Shown: piece after piece, positions 31,265 to 39,096 of the stretch
How the letters are laid out: each line of letters opens with the position of its first letter
Position numbering within the stretch: the first letter of the stretch is position 1
Virus record (IMG/VR): IMGVR_UViG_3300045996_001332
Location: 1-49,258 of that record
DNA length: 49,258 nucleotides
Source of the DNA: a virus
Direction: 5' to 3' (one strand)
Notes under the pieces: model-generated
Told to the model about the DNA's origin: nothing
Databases searched by the model: none
The model's input: the letters and a program-made list of their open reading frames with translations, nothing else
Position numbers and translations under genes: made by a program

Positions 31265-32503
31265 TCACGCGTCCTCCGCGCTGAAAAGCAGCGGCTGCAC
31301 AGCGCCGTTCTGGTAGACCGTCTCCATCACGGTGTTGGCGGTCGGCTCATCGCCCTCCCAGCCGTCCGGCCAGGTCTCCGCCGCGATCAGCTCGCGGATG
31401 CGGGCTTGCTCGGCGGCGCTCAGGAGCGAGATCTCTGGCCGGCCTTGGGACCGCGCCGCGGCGTTTATGTCGTTCTGAATGGTCAGGATCCGGTCCAGGC
31501 CCATGAGCCGGGCCTCGAACGTGAGCGGACCCATGCGCTGCGGGTTCTTCGCGATGGTTCCGTCCTTCAGGCGTTCGGCGCCGGCCTTCTTCAGGCGGTG
31601 TTGCGGCTCGCGTAGCTCGCGCCACAGCGGCTTGATTCCCTTCAGCGGTGCCAGGTAGGCCCACGCCGGCACCTTCAGCACGCCGTCCAGCGCCTTGTCC
31701 TCTGCGGCCAGCGGGCAGCCGATGCAGCCCGTGCGCGCGTTGATCTCCTCGGCCTCGTCGCCGCCATACGCATCGGCGATCATGGCGGTCGACCAGTCGC
31801 CGAACTCCTCCTGCGGCGCCCAGTGCTTCAGCCACTCCCACACGTGGCACACCCGCCAGTGAAGCAGCGGCGCCAAGGTGGCCAGGCGACCGCGTAGCCC
31901 CTTCGCGTTCGGCAGGACCTGCTGGTACCAGCCTTGCCCGCACTCGGCACCATCCTTGCCGCAGGACATCTCGATGCGCTGGTCCCGGATGGCGCTCTCG
32001 CCCTGCCGTACGCCGGTGATCATCAGGAAGTTGCCTTCGAAGTCGCCGAGGCGTGCTTCGATCGCGGCCTGCATCGGGTCGATCTTGATCTGCCGCGTGC
32101 ACCAGCGCAGCGTATTGTTGTTCGGTGGCGGCACGCCGCGGCCGAGGATGTAGACCATGAACCGCTTGTCCATGGGAGCGGTCACCACCTCGATGCGGAT
32201 GCCGCGCTCGCTCAGCTCGTCCATGATCTGTTCGGCGGCGATGGCCAGCGGCGTCAGCTCCTGACGGGTGTCCGCATAGAACACGGTCAGGCTGCGGGGC
32301 GCCTTGATTTTGCCGCTGGTGATCAGCCAGCAGATCAGCGTCAGGGTGGCGCTGGAATCCTTCCCGCCTGACCAGGCGATGCCCCAATCCGGATGATCCG
32401 GGCCGTAGGCCTGCAGTGACTGGATGGTGAGCTCGATGCTCTCCGTCATCTGCAGGCGGCGGCCGCCGTCGAAGAAGGAAGTCTGCGCGCGCAGGTCGGC
32501 CAT
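31265..32503 (-). CDS. DndC-like PP-loop / PAPS reductase family protein
   Basis: The 412-residue protein starts at ATG 32503, overlapping the methyltransferase stop. The PP-loop AWSGGKDSSATLTL (residues 45-50 for SGGKDS) binds ATP for adenylation. LRWCTRQIKIDP (Cys135) and TGCIGCPLAAEDKAL (Cys260, Cys263) match the cysteine pattern of DndC-type sulfur-transfer proteins, which carry a 4Fe-4S cluster; Cys181 and Cys188 are further candidates. DndC adds sulfur to the DNA backbone with DndA, D and E, none of which is present here. A role in modifying phage DNA or nucleotides is inference. Confidence 0.8.
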   Translation of the reverse strand: MADLRAQTSFFDGGRRLQMTESIELTIQSLQAYGPDHPDWGIAWSGGKDSSATLTLICWLITSGKIKAPRSLTVFYADTRQELTPLAIAAEQIMDELSERGIRIEVVTAPMDKRFMVYILGRGVPPPNNNTLRWCTRQIKIDPMQAAIEARLGDFEGNFLMITGVRQGESAIRDQRIEMSCGKDGAECGQGWYQQVLPNAKGLRGRLATLAPLLHWRVCHVWEWLKHWAPQEEFGDWSTAMIADAYGGDEAEEINARTGCIGCPLAAEDKALDGVLKVPAWAYLAPLKGIKPLWRELREPQHRLKKAGAERLKDGTIAKNPQRMGPLTFEARLMGLDRILTIQNDINAAARSQGRPEISLLSAAEQARIRELIAAETWPDGWEGDEPTANTVMETVYQNGAVQPLLFSAEDA

Positions 32504-33411
32504 CAGGCAGCCTCCTGGATCGAGTTGATCACGTCGCGGGCCACCGGGGGCACCACGGCATTGCCCAGCATGTGCATGGCGTCCTTCTGCCGCTCCGGCA
32601 GCTGGTAGTTGTCCGGGAAGCCCATGGCGCGCCGGCACTCGGCCACGCTCAGCATGCGCATGCGATCGCCATCGATGACAGCCCAGCGGTCCCGGGTGGT
32701 GATCGTCCCGACCGGCCGATGCAGCCCGCGGCCGCCGCGCTCGTTGCCGTAGTAGGCGGTGAGGAAGCGGTGACCGCACTGGCGGCGGCCCTCGGCGATG
32801 CGGGCGAGCGTTGCGAGGCTCCGGCCGGGCCGGTCGACGTCGGCCCAGCGGCCCGCGCCGAAGTCCACGAAGGCGCCAGCTCCGACGTGTTCGCGTTGCG
32901 GCAGCTGCAGTTCGATGGGGTGCTTCGAACGCGTGCCGACGATGAACAGGCGGCGCCGATGCTGCGGCACGCCATGATCGGCGGCGTCCAGCACCATCGG
33001 CGCCAGTGCGTAGCCGAGGGCGTGCATCGCGGCGCACCAGGCGGGGAAAAGCACCCAGCGGCTGTACTCCGGCAGGTTCTCCACCAGCACCACCGGCGGG
33101 CGATGGCATTCCGCGGCGCTGACCACGGCCCACGCGGTGGACCGCTGGGCGTCATGGTGCGGCCGCTCCTTGCCGCGGGCCCGGCTGTGGCCTTGGCAGG
33201 CCGGCGAGGCCATCAGCAGGTCGTGCGCCGGCACCGCGGTCCAATCCGCCTGCTGCAGGTCCTGGCAGACGTGCAGGGTGTCCGGGTGGTTGTTCGCGTG
33301 CACCTGCACGGCGGCGGGCCAGTGGTTCGCGGCCCAGACCACCTGGCAGCCAGCCATGGCGGCGCCCGTGCTGAAACCACCGGCGCCGGCGAAGAGGTCG
33401 ATCGCGCGCAT
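32503..33411 (-). CDS. dcm: C5 cytosine DNA methyltransferase
   Basis: The 302-residue protein has the standard motif order: DLFAGAGGFS (residues 5-14, SAM binding), ASPACQGHSRA with catalytic Cys72, VENLPEY (Glu111), QHRRRLFIVG, a target recognition region and GNAVVPPVA at the end. It would methylate cytosines in phage DNA and protect it from host restriction; there is no matching restriction enzyme. Both ends overlap neighbours (ATGA). Confidence 0.93.
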   Translation of the reverse strand: MRAIDLFAGAGGFSTGAAMAGCQVVWAANHWPAAVQVHANNHPDTLHVCQDLQQADWTAVPAHDLLMASPACQGHSRARGKERPHHDAQRSTAWAVVSAAECHRPPVVLVENLPEYSRWVLFPAWCAAMHALGYALAPMVLDAADHGVPQHRRRLFIVGTRSKHPIELQLPQREHVGAGAFVDFGAGRWADVDRPGRSLATLARIAEGRRQCGHRFLTAYYGNERGGRGLHRPVGTITTRDRWAVIDGDRMRMLSVAECRRAMGFPDNYQLPERQKDAMHMLGNAVVPPVARDVINSIQEAA

Positions 33412-34151
33412 CAGGCGGCCACCTCCGCGGACAGGATCTTCCGCGCGCCTTTTGAGTCCATCGGGCTGACGACACCGCGCTTCTCCATCGTCTCGAGGAG
33501 GGAAGCGGCACGGTTGTAGCCGATCTGCAGGTGCCGCTGCACCAGCGAGATGCTCGCCTTCTTGTTCGTGCGAACCACCTCCACGGCTTTTGCGTACAGG
33601 TCATCCGGCTCCCCGCCTGCCTGGCCGCCGTCGAACTGCATCACGGTGGTGCCGCCCTTCGCCGGCGCGGGCTGGTCGGCGAACAGGTCCGGCGGGCCCT
33701 CGATCGTGACGTGAGCGTCGTCCTGGACGATCTTGGCCAGCTCCGAAATGTCCGAACTGGTCGGGTAGATCGACACGCTGCAGGCCAGCGTCACGACGCC
33801 GCCATCGCGCGGCTCCACCGCGAACTTCTTGACGTCGCAGCCGACGAACGATTGGTTGGCGATGCGCACGGTGGCGCTGCTGATCTCGTTCCCGTACGTG
33901 ACGGGCGCGAGGTACATATTCCGGGCAATCAGGGCGTCCGAATCGCCGCGCCAGAGGAACGCCTCCAGGGCATCATCGAAGTAGGCGCACAGCCGCCGGT
34001 CGACGTTCTTGATCTCCAGCTTCACGTCGACGGCGAGGATCTTCTCGTCCTCCGGCCCTTCCTTCCGGACGTTCAGGTGCTTGATGGTGGCCGCGCCGGA
34101 CACCTTGAAGGGCGGGCGCGCCGGCGGCGTCTGGATGGTCTCGTCGGTCAT
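33411..34151 (-). CDS. Protein with C-terminal FtsK gamma domain
   Basis: The 246-residue protein has two parts. Residues 1-150 are strand-rich (KILAVDVKLEIKNVDRRLCA, SSATVRIANQSFVGCDVKKF). The last 60 residues (DDLYAKAVEVVRTNKKASIS followed by LVQRHLQIGYNRAASLLETM) closely resemble the FtsK gamma winged helix that reads KOPS in bacterial chromosomes. There is no ATPase motor. It lies in the recombination operon between the KTSC and methyltransferase genes. It may bind polarised host sequences to influence recombination or segregation; that is inference. Confidence 0.8.
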   Translation of the reverse strand: MTDETIQTPPARPPFKVSGAATIKHLNVRKEGPEDEKILAVDVKLEIKNVDRRLCAYFDDALEAFLWRGDSDALIARNMYLAPVTYGNEISSATVRIANQSFVGCDVKKFAVEPRDGGVVTLACSVSIYPTSSDISELAKIVQDDAHVTIEGPPDLFADQPAPAKGGTTVMQFDGGQAGGEPDDLYAKAVEVVRTNKKASISLVQRHLQIGYNRAASLLETMEKRGVVSPMDSKGARKILSAEVAA

Positions 34152-34153
34152 CG

Positions 34154-34459
34154 TCAGACCGCCTTCTCAGCGGCCGCGGGCTCCGCCTCCGCCGCGTACT
34201 TCGTGAACGGCAGCTGCTTGATGTGCTGGCCGAAGAAGCTGCCGATGGACTCGGCGGCGCGGAAGGCCTCGAAGATCTCGGGCGCGACGTCCGGGTAGTG
34301 GTAGATCGCTCCGGTGCCGCGCGTGAAGGACACCGCCAGCGTCTTGGTGGCCGGGTCGTAGCCGATGGCCTTGACCTGGCTGGAGTTGACGGCGTTGAGC
34401 TCGATGGGCGGCCGCGGCTCGGTGGAGAAGGGCTGCGGGGGGGTGTAGGTCTTGGGCAT
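34154..34459 (-). CDS. KTSC domain protein
   Basis: The 101-residue protein contains the KTSC pattern: VNSSQVKAIGYDPATKTLAV, then FTRGTGAIYHYPDVAPEIFE and AAESIGSFFGQHIKQLPF. KTSC domains are found alone or fused to nucleases and translation proteins and may bind RNA or protein. It lies between the exonuclease and FtsK-gamma genes. Confidence 0.82.
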   Translation of the reverse strand: MPKTYTPPQPFSTEPRPPIELNAVNSSQVKAIGYDPATKTLAVSFTRGTGAIYHYPDVAPEIFEAFRAAESIGSFFGQHIKQLPFTKYAAEAEPAAAEKAV

Positions 34460-34476
34460 GGTGGCTCCGGGTGAGG

Positions 34477-36279
34477 TCAGGCGGCCTGGCGCTGGTCGCG
34501 CGCGGCGGTGAGGTGGGTGATCAGCGCGTCGCAGATCGCGGGGAACTGGTGCTCGTGCCAGAGCTTTGCGGCGCCTTCGGACTTCACGACCGGGAAGCCC
34601 AGGCCAGCCAGACCGGCCGCGTCGACGGACAGGGGAGCGATGCGGCGCTGGATCTCGCCCAGGCGCAAGGTGGGTTGCGCGGCCGGCGCGGCGGCGCGGC
34701 GGATCGGTACCACGTCGGCGGGTGCGGGAGCAGTCGGCACCAGGGTGGGCTGGACGGTCTGCAGGGCCGGTGCCGGCGCCGCGGACTGCTGGCGCTGTTG
34801 CTCTTCGCGGTGCAGGCGCTCCTGCTCCTGCCGGCGCGCGGCGGCCTCGGTCTCCTCGCGCTGGCGTCGCTCCGCCGCTTCGCGCTCCTGCTGCTGGCGC
34901 TGCGCGCGAGCTTCTTCCTCCGCCCGGATCCGGGTGCGCTCGGCTTCCAAGCGACGCTCCTCGGCCGCCTTGTGCTCGCTGATCCTGCTGGTGATCACCA
35001 CCCGGCAGTCGTCCGGCGCCTTCTGGACCAGCGTCGCCGTGTCGGCGAACAGGAAGGCGTGCTCGCTGGCCAGCTCGCGCAGCGCGTCGAGGTTCTCCTG
35101 GATGCGGTCCGCGATCTCGTTGGCGGCGATTTTTGCGCGCGCCAGCTCGGTGGACACCTTGTCCTCCATGCTGGCCAGCGACTTCAGGCCACGGATGCAG
35201 CCTCCGAAGTCGGCTGGCACCGCGGGCATGTACGGCTTGCCCAGGCGCTTGTTCAAGGCCGCGAGATGATCGGCCAGGGCCTTCCCGCCTGCGGCGACGA
35301 TGTCACCGCGCCGGCGCTCCTTCTCGTCTTTCAGGAGGCGCTCGGCCAGGCTCAGGTTCTGCTGGAGCAGCTTGTCCAGCATGTCCTTCGTCTTCTTCGC
35401 CTGGTCGACGGGCTGGACCTGCGCCAGCATCTGGGCTTCGGCGCTGGCCAGCGCTTCGCGGGCCCGCTTCATTTCCTTGATCTGGCCGTCCAGGTCGGCG
35501 AAGTCCTGATCGCTCTTCGGCTCGCGGATCAGCTTGTGCTCCAGGAAGTGGTGCAGCCGTTGCTCGAACACCTTGAAGTTGTCGGTCAGGGTCAGCTGGC
35601 CGGACACCCGCACCACGGGCGCGGGCAGGGCTTCCACCGGCTCGGCGACGATCCGCTCCACGGAGCTGGCCGCCGGCGGCACGTACGCGACTAGGTCGGC
35701 ATCGAACTGCTTCCACGCCCCCACGATCTCGGTGCGCAGCGCGAGGTCGGGGTAGTACCAGCAGCGGCGGACCTCGGACCCGTCCCGGTTGGCGGCCACG
35801 AACAGCACGCGGCCAGCGCCGGAGACAGCCAGCTGTTGCTCCATCTGGACGCGGTACATCTTCGGCAGGTCCCGGCCGGCGGTTTCGCTGCAGCCTTCGG
35901 CGGGCATCGCTTCGCGCAGGTTCGCGTTGAGCGACTTGCACTCGTAGACGGTGTCCTCCAGCATGGTCAGCCCGTCGAAGGAGGCGGACAGCTCGATGCC
36001 GTCCACCACCGCGGAGCCCACCACCGGGAACAGGTCGTCCCCGATCACCTCCTCGGCGCCGGGCCGCTGGGCGGCCTCGATCGCGTGCCCGTCATCGAAC
36101 CGGCGCTGCAGGTCGGCCGACACCTCCGGCTGGATGCCGGTGTGCTTCGCGTGCAGCAGTTGCTGCCGCGTGGTGTAGCTGGAGCATCCCAGCACCGCCG
36201 GCGCGTCGGAAGCGTTGCGGCTCTGGGCCCGGTGGGCGTGCCATTGCGGGCTGCCCTGCGGATAGTCGTGGCGTTGCAT
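34477..36279 (-). CDS. YqaJ-type exonuclease with long C-terminal coiled coil
   Basis: The protein has 600 residues from ATG 36279, with AGGAG 6 nt upstream. The N-terminal 210 residues are a lambda-exonuclease/YqaJ domain: GSPQWHAHRAQSRNASDAPA, GHAIEAAQRP (Glu68), LSASFDGL (Asp102) and TVYECKS (Glu113, Lys115). The rest (about 390 residues) is a charged coiled coil with Gln/Glu/Arg runs (EEARAQRQQQEREAAERRQR), a Pro/Ala linker and a C-terminal helix pair. The exonuclease would resect DNA ends for the RecT protein encoded just upstream. The extension is much longer than lambda Exo. Confidence 0.88.
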   Translation of the reverse strand: MQRHDYPQGSPQWHAHRAQSRNASDAPAVLGCSSYTTRQQLLHAKHTGIQPEVSADLQRRFDDGHAIEAAQRPGAEEVIGDDLFPVVGSAVVDGIELSASFDGLTMLEDTVYECKSLNANLREAMPAEGCSETAGRDLPKMYRVQMEQQLAVSGAGRVLFVAANRDGSEVRRCWYYPDLALRTEIVGAWKQFDADLVAYVPPAASSVERIVAEPVEALPAPVVRVSGQLTLTDNFKVFEQRLHHFLEHKLIREPKSDQDFADLDGQIKEMKRAREALASAEAQMLAQVQPVDQAKKTKDMLDKLLQQNLSLAERLLKDEKERRRGDIVAAGGKALADHLAALNKRLGKPYMPAVPADFGGCIRGLKSLASMEDKVSTELARAKIAANEIADRIQENLDALRELASEHAFLFADTATLVQKAPDDCRVVITSRISEHKAAEERRLEAERTRIRAEEEARAQRQQQEREAAERRQREETEAAARRQEQERLHREEQQRQQSAAPAPALQTVQPTLVPTAPAPADVVPIRRAAAPAAQPTLRLGEIQRRIAPLSVDAAGLAGLGFPVVKSEGAAKLWHEHQFPAICDALITHLTAARDQRQAA

Positions 36280-36289
36280 GGTGGCTCCT

Positions 36290-37411
36290 TCAGAAGGCGA
36301 GTTCGTCGCCGCGGGCGTTGGCGAGGGTGACGAGTTCGGCACGCTGACCGGCGTCGGCGACTTCTCCGATCAGGTCCTTGGCGAGGTCCAGCTGTTCGTG
36401 GTCCTTCGCCTTCGCGATTCGGTCAGCGACGGCGGCGTAGGTGACCTTCGGCGTCACGTCCTGCGCTTGCTGTTCGGCAGGAGCGGCGGCCGCGGCGGGT
36501 GCGGGCTTCGCGCCGAGTTCGGTGATGCGCTTCTTCTGCGCATCCGACAGCGTGGCCTTGGTGCTGTAGAAGGCGATGATGTCGTCCGCGGTCTTGCCCT
36601 TGCCGTAGAACTCGGCGATCTTGGGCTCGCGCTTCAGGATCTCCGCGTCCGTCCACTCGGGCAGGGCGTTGCCGGTGGTGGCGGCAGCCGCGGTATCGGC
36701 GGCTGCGCCAGTCACTTCCTCGGCCGGCCCCATGAACCTCTCGGTCGGCTCCGCCATCTCGTCGGGCGTGTAGACACCGAGGATCACGTCGGGGGCGTAC
36801 AGGCGGGACCAGCGCTTCTGCGCAAGGTAGGCCAGCTGCTGCTTCGGGTCTTCGGTCCACAGCGTGCTGTTGCGGGTGCGGGCCTGCGTCATCAGCAGTT
36901 CCAGCACGCGGGGCTCCTTCTCGCCCTTGAGCGTGGCCCACACGCGCACGCCCAGGCCCTGCTCGTCCTTCTGCTCCCAGGCCGGAACGATGTACTTCTT
37001 GGGATAGCCGTTGTCGTCCTTCTTCGTCTTGGACTCCACCTCCTTGAAGCGCCCGACGATCTTCGCCCAGTCGCCGAACCATTCGAAGTGGAAGCGGTCC
37101 TGCACGGCGCCGCTGCTGTTGATCACCGCGGCCACGAGCTGGGCCTCGTATCCGAGGGTGCCGTTGACCAGGTGCGTCTTCTGCGCGACCGAGAAGGGGT
37201 TCATGCCCCACTGCATCGACTGCAAGACGATGGCGAAGCAGTCGCCTTTGCTGCCGCGCAGGTGTTGCGGTACGGTGGTCTTCCCGCTCGACATGAGGTC
37301 GGCGATGCGCTCGAGTCGCTCCATGCTGGCCTCGTGCAGCAGCAGGGCGCCGGCGGAGGCGCTGGTGGCGACGGCCAGGGCCGTGCTCTCGGGTTGCGAA
37401 GGTGCGTTCAT
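36290..37411 (-). CDS. recT: RecT-family single-strand annealing protein
   Basis: The 373-residue protein shows RecT segments: GDCFAIVLQSMQWGMNPFSV, KTHLVNGTLGYEAQLVAAVI, and WTEDPKQQLAYLAQKRWSRL. The last 140 residues (Ala/Pro-rich plus helical) are an extension beyond the core. Together with the exonuclease downstream it forms a Red-like recombination pair for end repair and concatemer formation. It lies in the PL operon. Confidence 0.9.
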   Translation of the reverse strand: MNAPSQPESTALAVATSASAGALLLHEASMERLERIADLMSSGKTTVPQHLRGSKGDCFAIVLQSMQWGMNPFSVAQKTHLVNGTLGYEAQLVAAVINSSGAVQDRFHFEWFGDWAKIVGRFKEVESKTKKDDNGYPKKYIVPAWEQKDEQGLGVRVWATLKGEKEPRVLELLMTQARTRNSTLWTEDPKQQLAYLAQKRWSRLYAPDVILGVYTPDEMAEPTERFMGPAEEVTGAAADTAAAATTGNALPEWTDAEILKREPKIAEFYGKGKTADDIIAFYSTKATLSDAQKKRITELGAKPAPAAAAAPAEQQAQDVTPKVTYAAVADRIAKAKDHEQLDLAKDLIGEVADAGQRAELVTLANARGDELAF

Positions 37412-37439
37412 GATTCCTCGGGGTCGGAAGGGAAGGGGG

Positions 37440-37706
37440 TCAGGCGCGGCAGCGCTCTTGGACTTCGGCGATCTCGTGCACGACGGTCGGCATGCCCGGG
37501 TGGTCCGGCTTCATGCACTCGCGCAGCCATTCGAGCCACACGAGCAGCAGGGGAGGGGGCAGAAAGCCGGTCAGCATGAGAAAAGAGACCAGCACGCGCA
37601 GCAGCCAGGTACGAGCGCGGAGCAGGACATCCCGAAGGTCGCGAGCGCGGCGTGCGGGGCAGTCGCGGCTCTCGCGGCACGCATGGGTGCAGGGCGGGCA
37701 GTTCAA
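37440..37706 (-). CDS. Small membrane protein with Cys-rich N-terminus (TTG start)
   Basis: An 88-residue frame opens with TTG 37706, overlapping the upstream stop (TTGA) and preceded by GGGAGG 5 nt upstream. The N-terminus is Cys-rich (NCPPCTHACRESRDCPARR), followed by a hydrophobic hairpin (TWLLRVLVSFLMLTGF and PPPLLLVWLEWL). It could be an inner-membrane inhibitor or exclusion protein of the early operon. Not recognised. Confidence 0.6.
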   Translation of the reverse strand: MNCPPCTHACRESRDCPARRARDLRDVLLRARTWLLRVLVSFLMLTGFLPPPLLLVWLEWLRECMKPDHPGMPTVVHEIAEVQERCRA

Positions 37707-37978
37707 AGCGCCCTCCCGATGTGGCGGCCGACGATCTCGAACAGCAGCTCACGGGCGTGCTGTTGCTGCCCGCAGAGGGCCAGCGTGTTGATGCGGCTCA
37801 CGTCATCGGAACTGATCACCAGCTCGCCGTCGGCGGTCGCATGTGTTCCACCTTCCCCGTCGACGTGGGCGAGGTAGGCGCGGATGTCTTCCGTGGAGAA
37901 CTCGCTCAGCGACACAGAGGCTTCTGCGTACGCTTCCGGAACGCGGTAGCGCGGCTTGATGGCAGCGACCGCGCTCAC
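37703..37978 (-). CDS. Hypothetical early protein
   Basis: The 91-residue, soluble protein starts with GTG 37978, overlapping the previous stop. Segments are VSLSEFSTEDIRAYLAHVDG and QQQHARELLFEIVGRHIGRA. Second gene of the PL operon. Not recognised. Confidence 0.68.
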   Translation of the reverse strand: MSAVAAIKPRYRVPEAYAEASVSLSEFSTEDIRAYLAHVDGEGGTHATADGELVISSDDVSRINTLALCGQQQHARELLFEIVGRHIGRAL

Positions 37979-38286
37979 GCCGGCAGCCCTCCGATGTAGC
38001 CCTGGAACTGCAGCTGCAGGTCCAGCGCGTGGGCGTCGTTGGCGCGCGCGAGACGCTCGCCCTTGCCGTTGTCACGCGCCAGATCGGCGGCGATCCAGTC
38101 GGCCTCTGCGAGCTCCGCCGGCTGCGTCAGCGGGCCACGGTCGATCGCCTCCGGCTCGGCTTCATCGTTCTGCGCGGCAAGGTGGTTGCCGCGCGCCTGG
38201 ATCGGCGTGGTCGACGTCAGCGGGTGCGCTGCTGCGATTCCGGCGGCGAGTTGCCGGTGCCATTCGGTGATTTGCTGCTGTGCCAT
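37975..38286 (-). CDS. Hypothetical early protein, first gene of the PL operon
   Basis: The 103-residue acidic, helical protein (EWHRQLAAGIAAAHPLTS, EADWIAADLARDNGKGERLA) starts at ATG 38286 with GGAGG 5 nt upstream. It follows the PL promoter by a short leader. In lambda the corresponding place holds the antiterminator N, but this protein lacks an Arg-rich N-terminus and shows no RNA-binding motif. Function unknown. Confidence 0.72.
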   Translation of the reverse strand: MAQQQITEWHRQLAAGIAAAHPLTSTTPIQARGNHLAAQNDEAEPEAIDRGPLTQPAELAEADWIAADLARDNGKGERLARANDAHALDLQLQFQGYIGGLPA

Positions 38287-38323
38287 CGTTCCTCCGGTGC
38301 CCTGTTGATGGGCGACGGATTGA

Positions 38324-38352
38324 ACTGTAGCGACTCGCTAGAACATCGTCAA
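38324..38352 (-). promoter_or_regulatory. pL: PL early promoter
   Basis: On the minus strand: TTGACG (38352-38347), a 17-base spacer and TACAGT (38329-38324), a good sigma70 promoter. It drives the leftward operon from 38286 to 31265. Both operator palindromes overlap it, one at the -35 and one at the spacer/-10, so the repressor should block it directly. Confidence 0.82.
38328..38340. promoter_or_regulatory. Left operator OL1, TAGCGA-C-TCGCTA
   Basis: A perfect 13-base palindrome overlapping the -10 and spacer of PL. The same arms recur at 39698-39710. Its centre lies 23 bp from that of OL2. Confidence 0.8.
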
Positions 38353-38363
38353 GCGATTCGCTA
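38351..38363. promoter_or_regulatory. Left operator OL2, AAGCGATTCGCTA
   Basis: The same operator with one arm changed at its first base. It overlaps the -35 of PL. The centre-to-centre distance to OL1 is 23 bp, about two helical turns, so two dimers could bind side by side. Confidence 0.78.
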
Positions 38364-38558
38364 TAAATGGCGACTACTTACGGCACTACGTAGGCCTGCG
38401 CGTCTCCGCGAAGTTTGCTAATGTCGAGGTGGACGCAACTGCTTTTACACGGTCGGATTCCCCTATGTCGACCAGGCGCAGGCAGAGTATCGTCCTAGCC
38501 CCTGGAGCGATTCCCTGGCCGTGTCACCGGCGCCGCTCACTGGGCACAGGGTGTAGTA

Positions 38559-38942
38559 ATGGACCACGAAGAAAAATTGCGATTCGCAGGCCGGTTGCGT
38601 GATTGCCGGGTGTGGGCTGGGTGCAGCGAGGAAGAGTCGGCCGCCGCGGCCGGCGTGCCGCGTTCAGCGTACCGAGCATGGGAACGGGGCACCACCATGC
38701 CCAGCCTGTTCCAGTTCCGGGACCTCATGTCGCGCTTCGGCACGAACGGGTACCAGGTCCTGCACGGCTCCTATCCGTTCCAGTTCACGAAGGCCGAGGC
38801 GCGCGAGCTGCAGCTGGCCGCCAAGAGCTTCAGCCCGGGGCTGCGCTCTCGCGTGGACATCCTGATGGCGCTGCTGGCGGAGCCCGGCCAGGATCCGCAG
38901 GGAAGGCGCGCGGACGCCGCGGCTACGCCTGGTCCGACTTAA
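38559..38942 (+). CDS. XRE-family helix-turn-helix regulator
   Basis: The 127-residue protein has an XRE HTH at residues 6-60 (EKLRFAGRLRDCRVWAGCSE, then AAAAGVPRSAYRAWERGTTM) and a helical tail (AEARELQLAAKSFSPGLRSR). There is no peptidase domain. It lies alone on the plus strand between PL and the repressor operon, 200 bases from the PL operators, and converges on the 54-residue membrane gene. It could be a second repressor or a lysogeny regulator. The region 38364-38558 shows no clear promoter for it. Confidence 0.8.
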   Translation: MDHEEKLRFAGRLRDCRVWAGCSEEESAAAAGVPRSAYRAWERGTTMPSLFQFRDLMSRFGTNGYQVLHGSYPFQFTKAEARELQLAAKSFSPGLRSRVDILMALLAEPGQDPQGRRADAAATPGPT

Positions 38943-39087
38943 GCCAGGCCGCCACGCGGCCCGTGGCGTACAGCAGCACGCCGAGGATGGCGAGGGCCAT
39001 CCCGTAGATCTCGCCCCCAACGCGGATGATCACGCCGAGGAGCAGCAGCAACACGCCCACCAGCTGCACGATCTTCCAGGCCTTCAT
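38923..39087 (-). CDS. 54-residue membrane protein downstream of the repressor
   Basis: ATG 39087 with GAGG 9 nt upstream opens a 54-residue frame that starts MKAWKIVQLVGVLLLLLGVI and has a second hydrophobic segment GMALAILGVLLYATGRVA, so two membrane helices in a hairpin. It lies 9 bases after the repressor stop, in the same direction, so it would be transcribed in the lysogen. Its end overlaps the XRE gene by 20 bases, tail to tail. A superinfection-exclusion role is inference. Confidence 0.65.
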   Translation of the reverse strand: MKAWKIVQLVGVLLLLLGVIIRVGGEIYGMALAILGVLLYATGRVAAWLKSDQA

Positions 39088-39096
39088 GGCGGGTCC

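Noticed and set aside
37975-38286. N-type antiterminator as first PL gene
   Set aside because: Acidic protein without an Arg-rich RNA-binding N-terminus; no boxB-like hairpin was recognised near PL.
38386-38393. CTACGTAG palindrome near PL as a regulator site
   Set aside because: Single 8-bp palindrome without further copies near promoters; may be chance.
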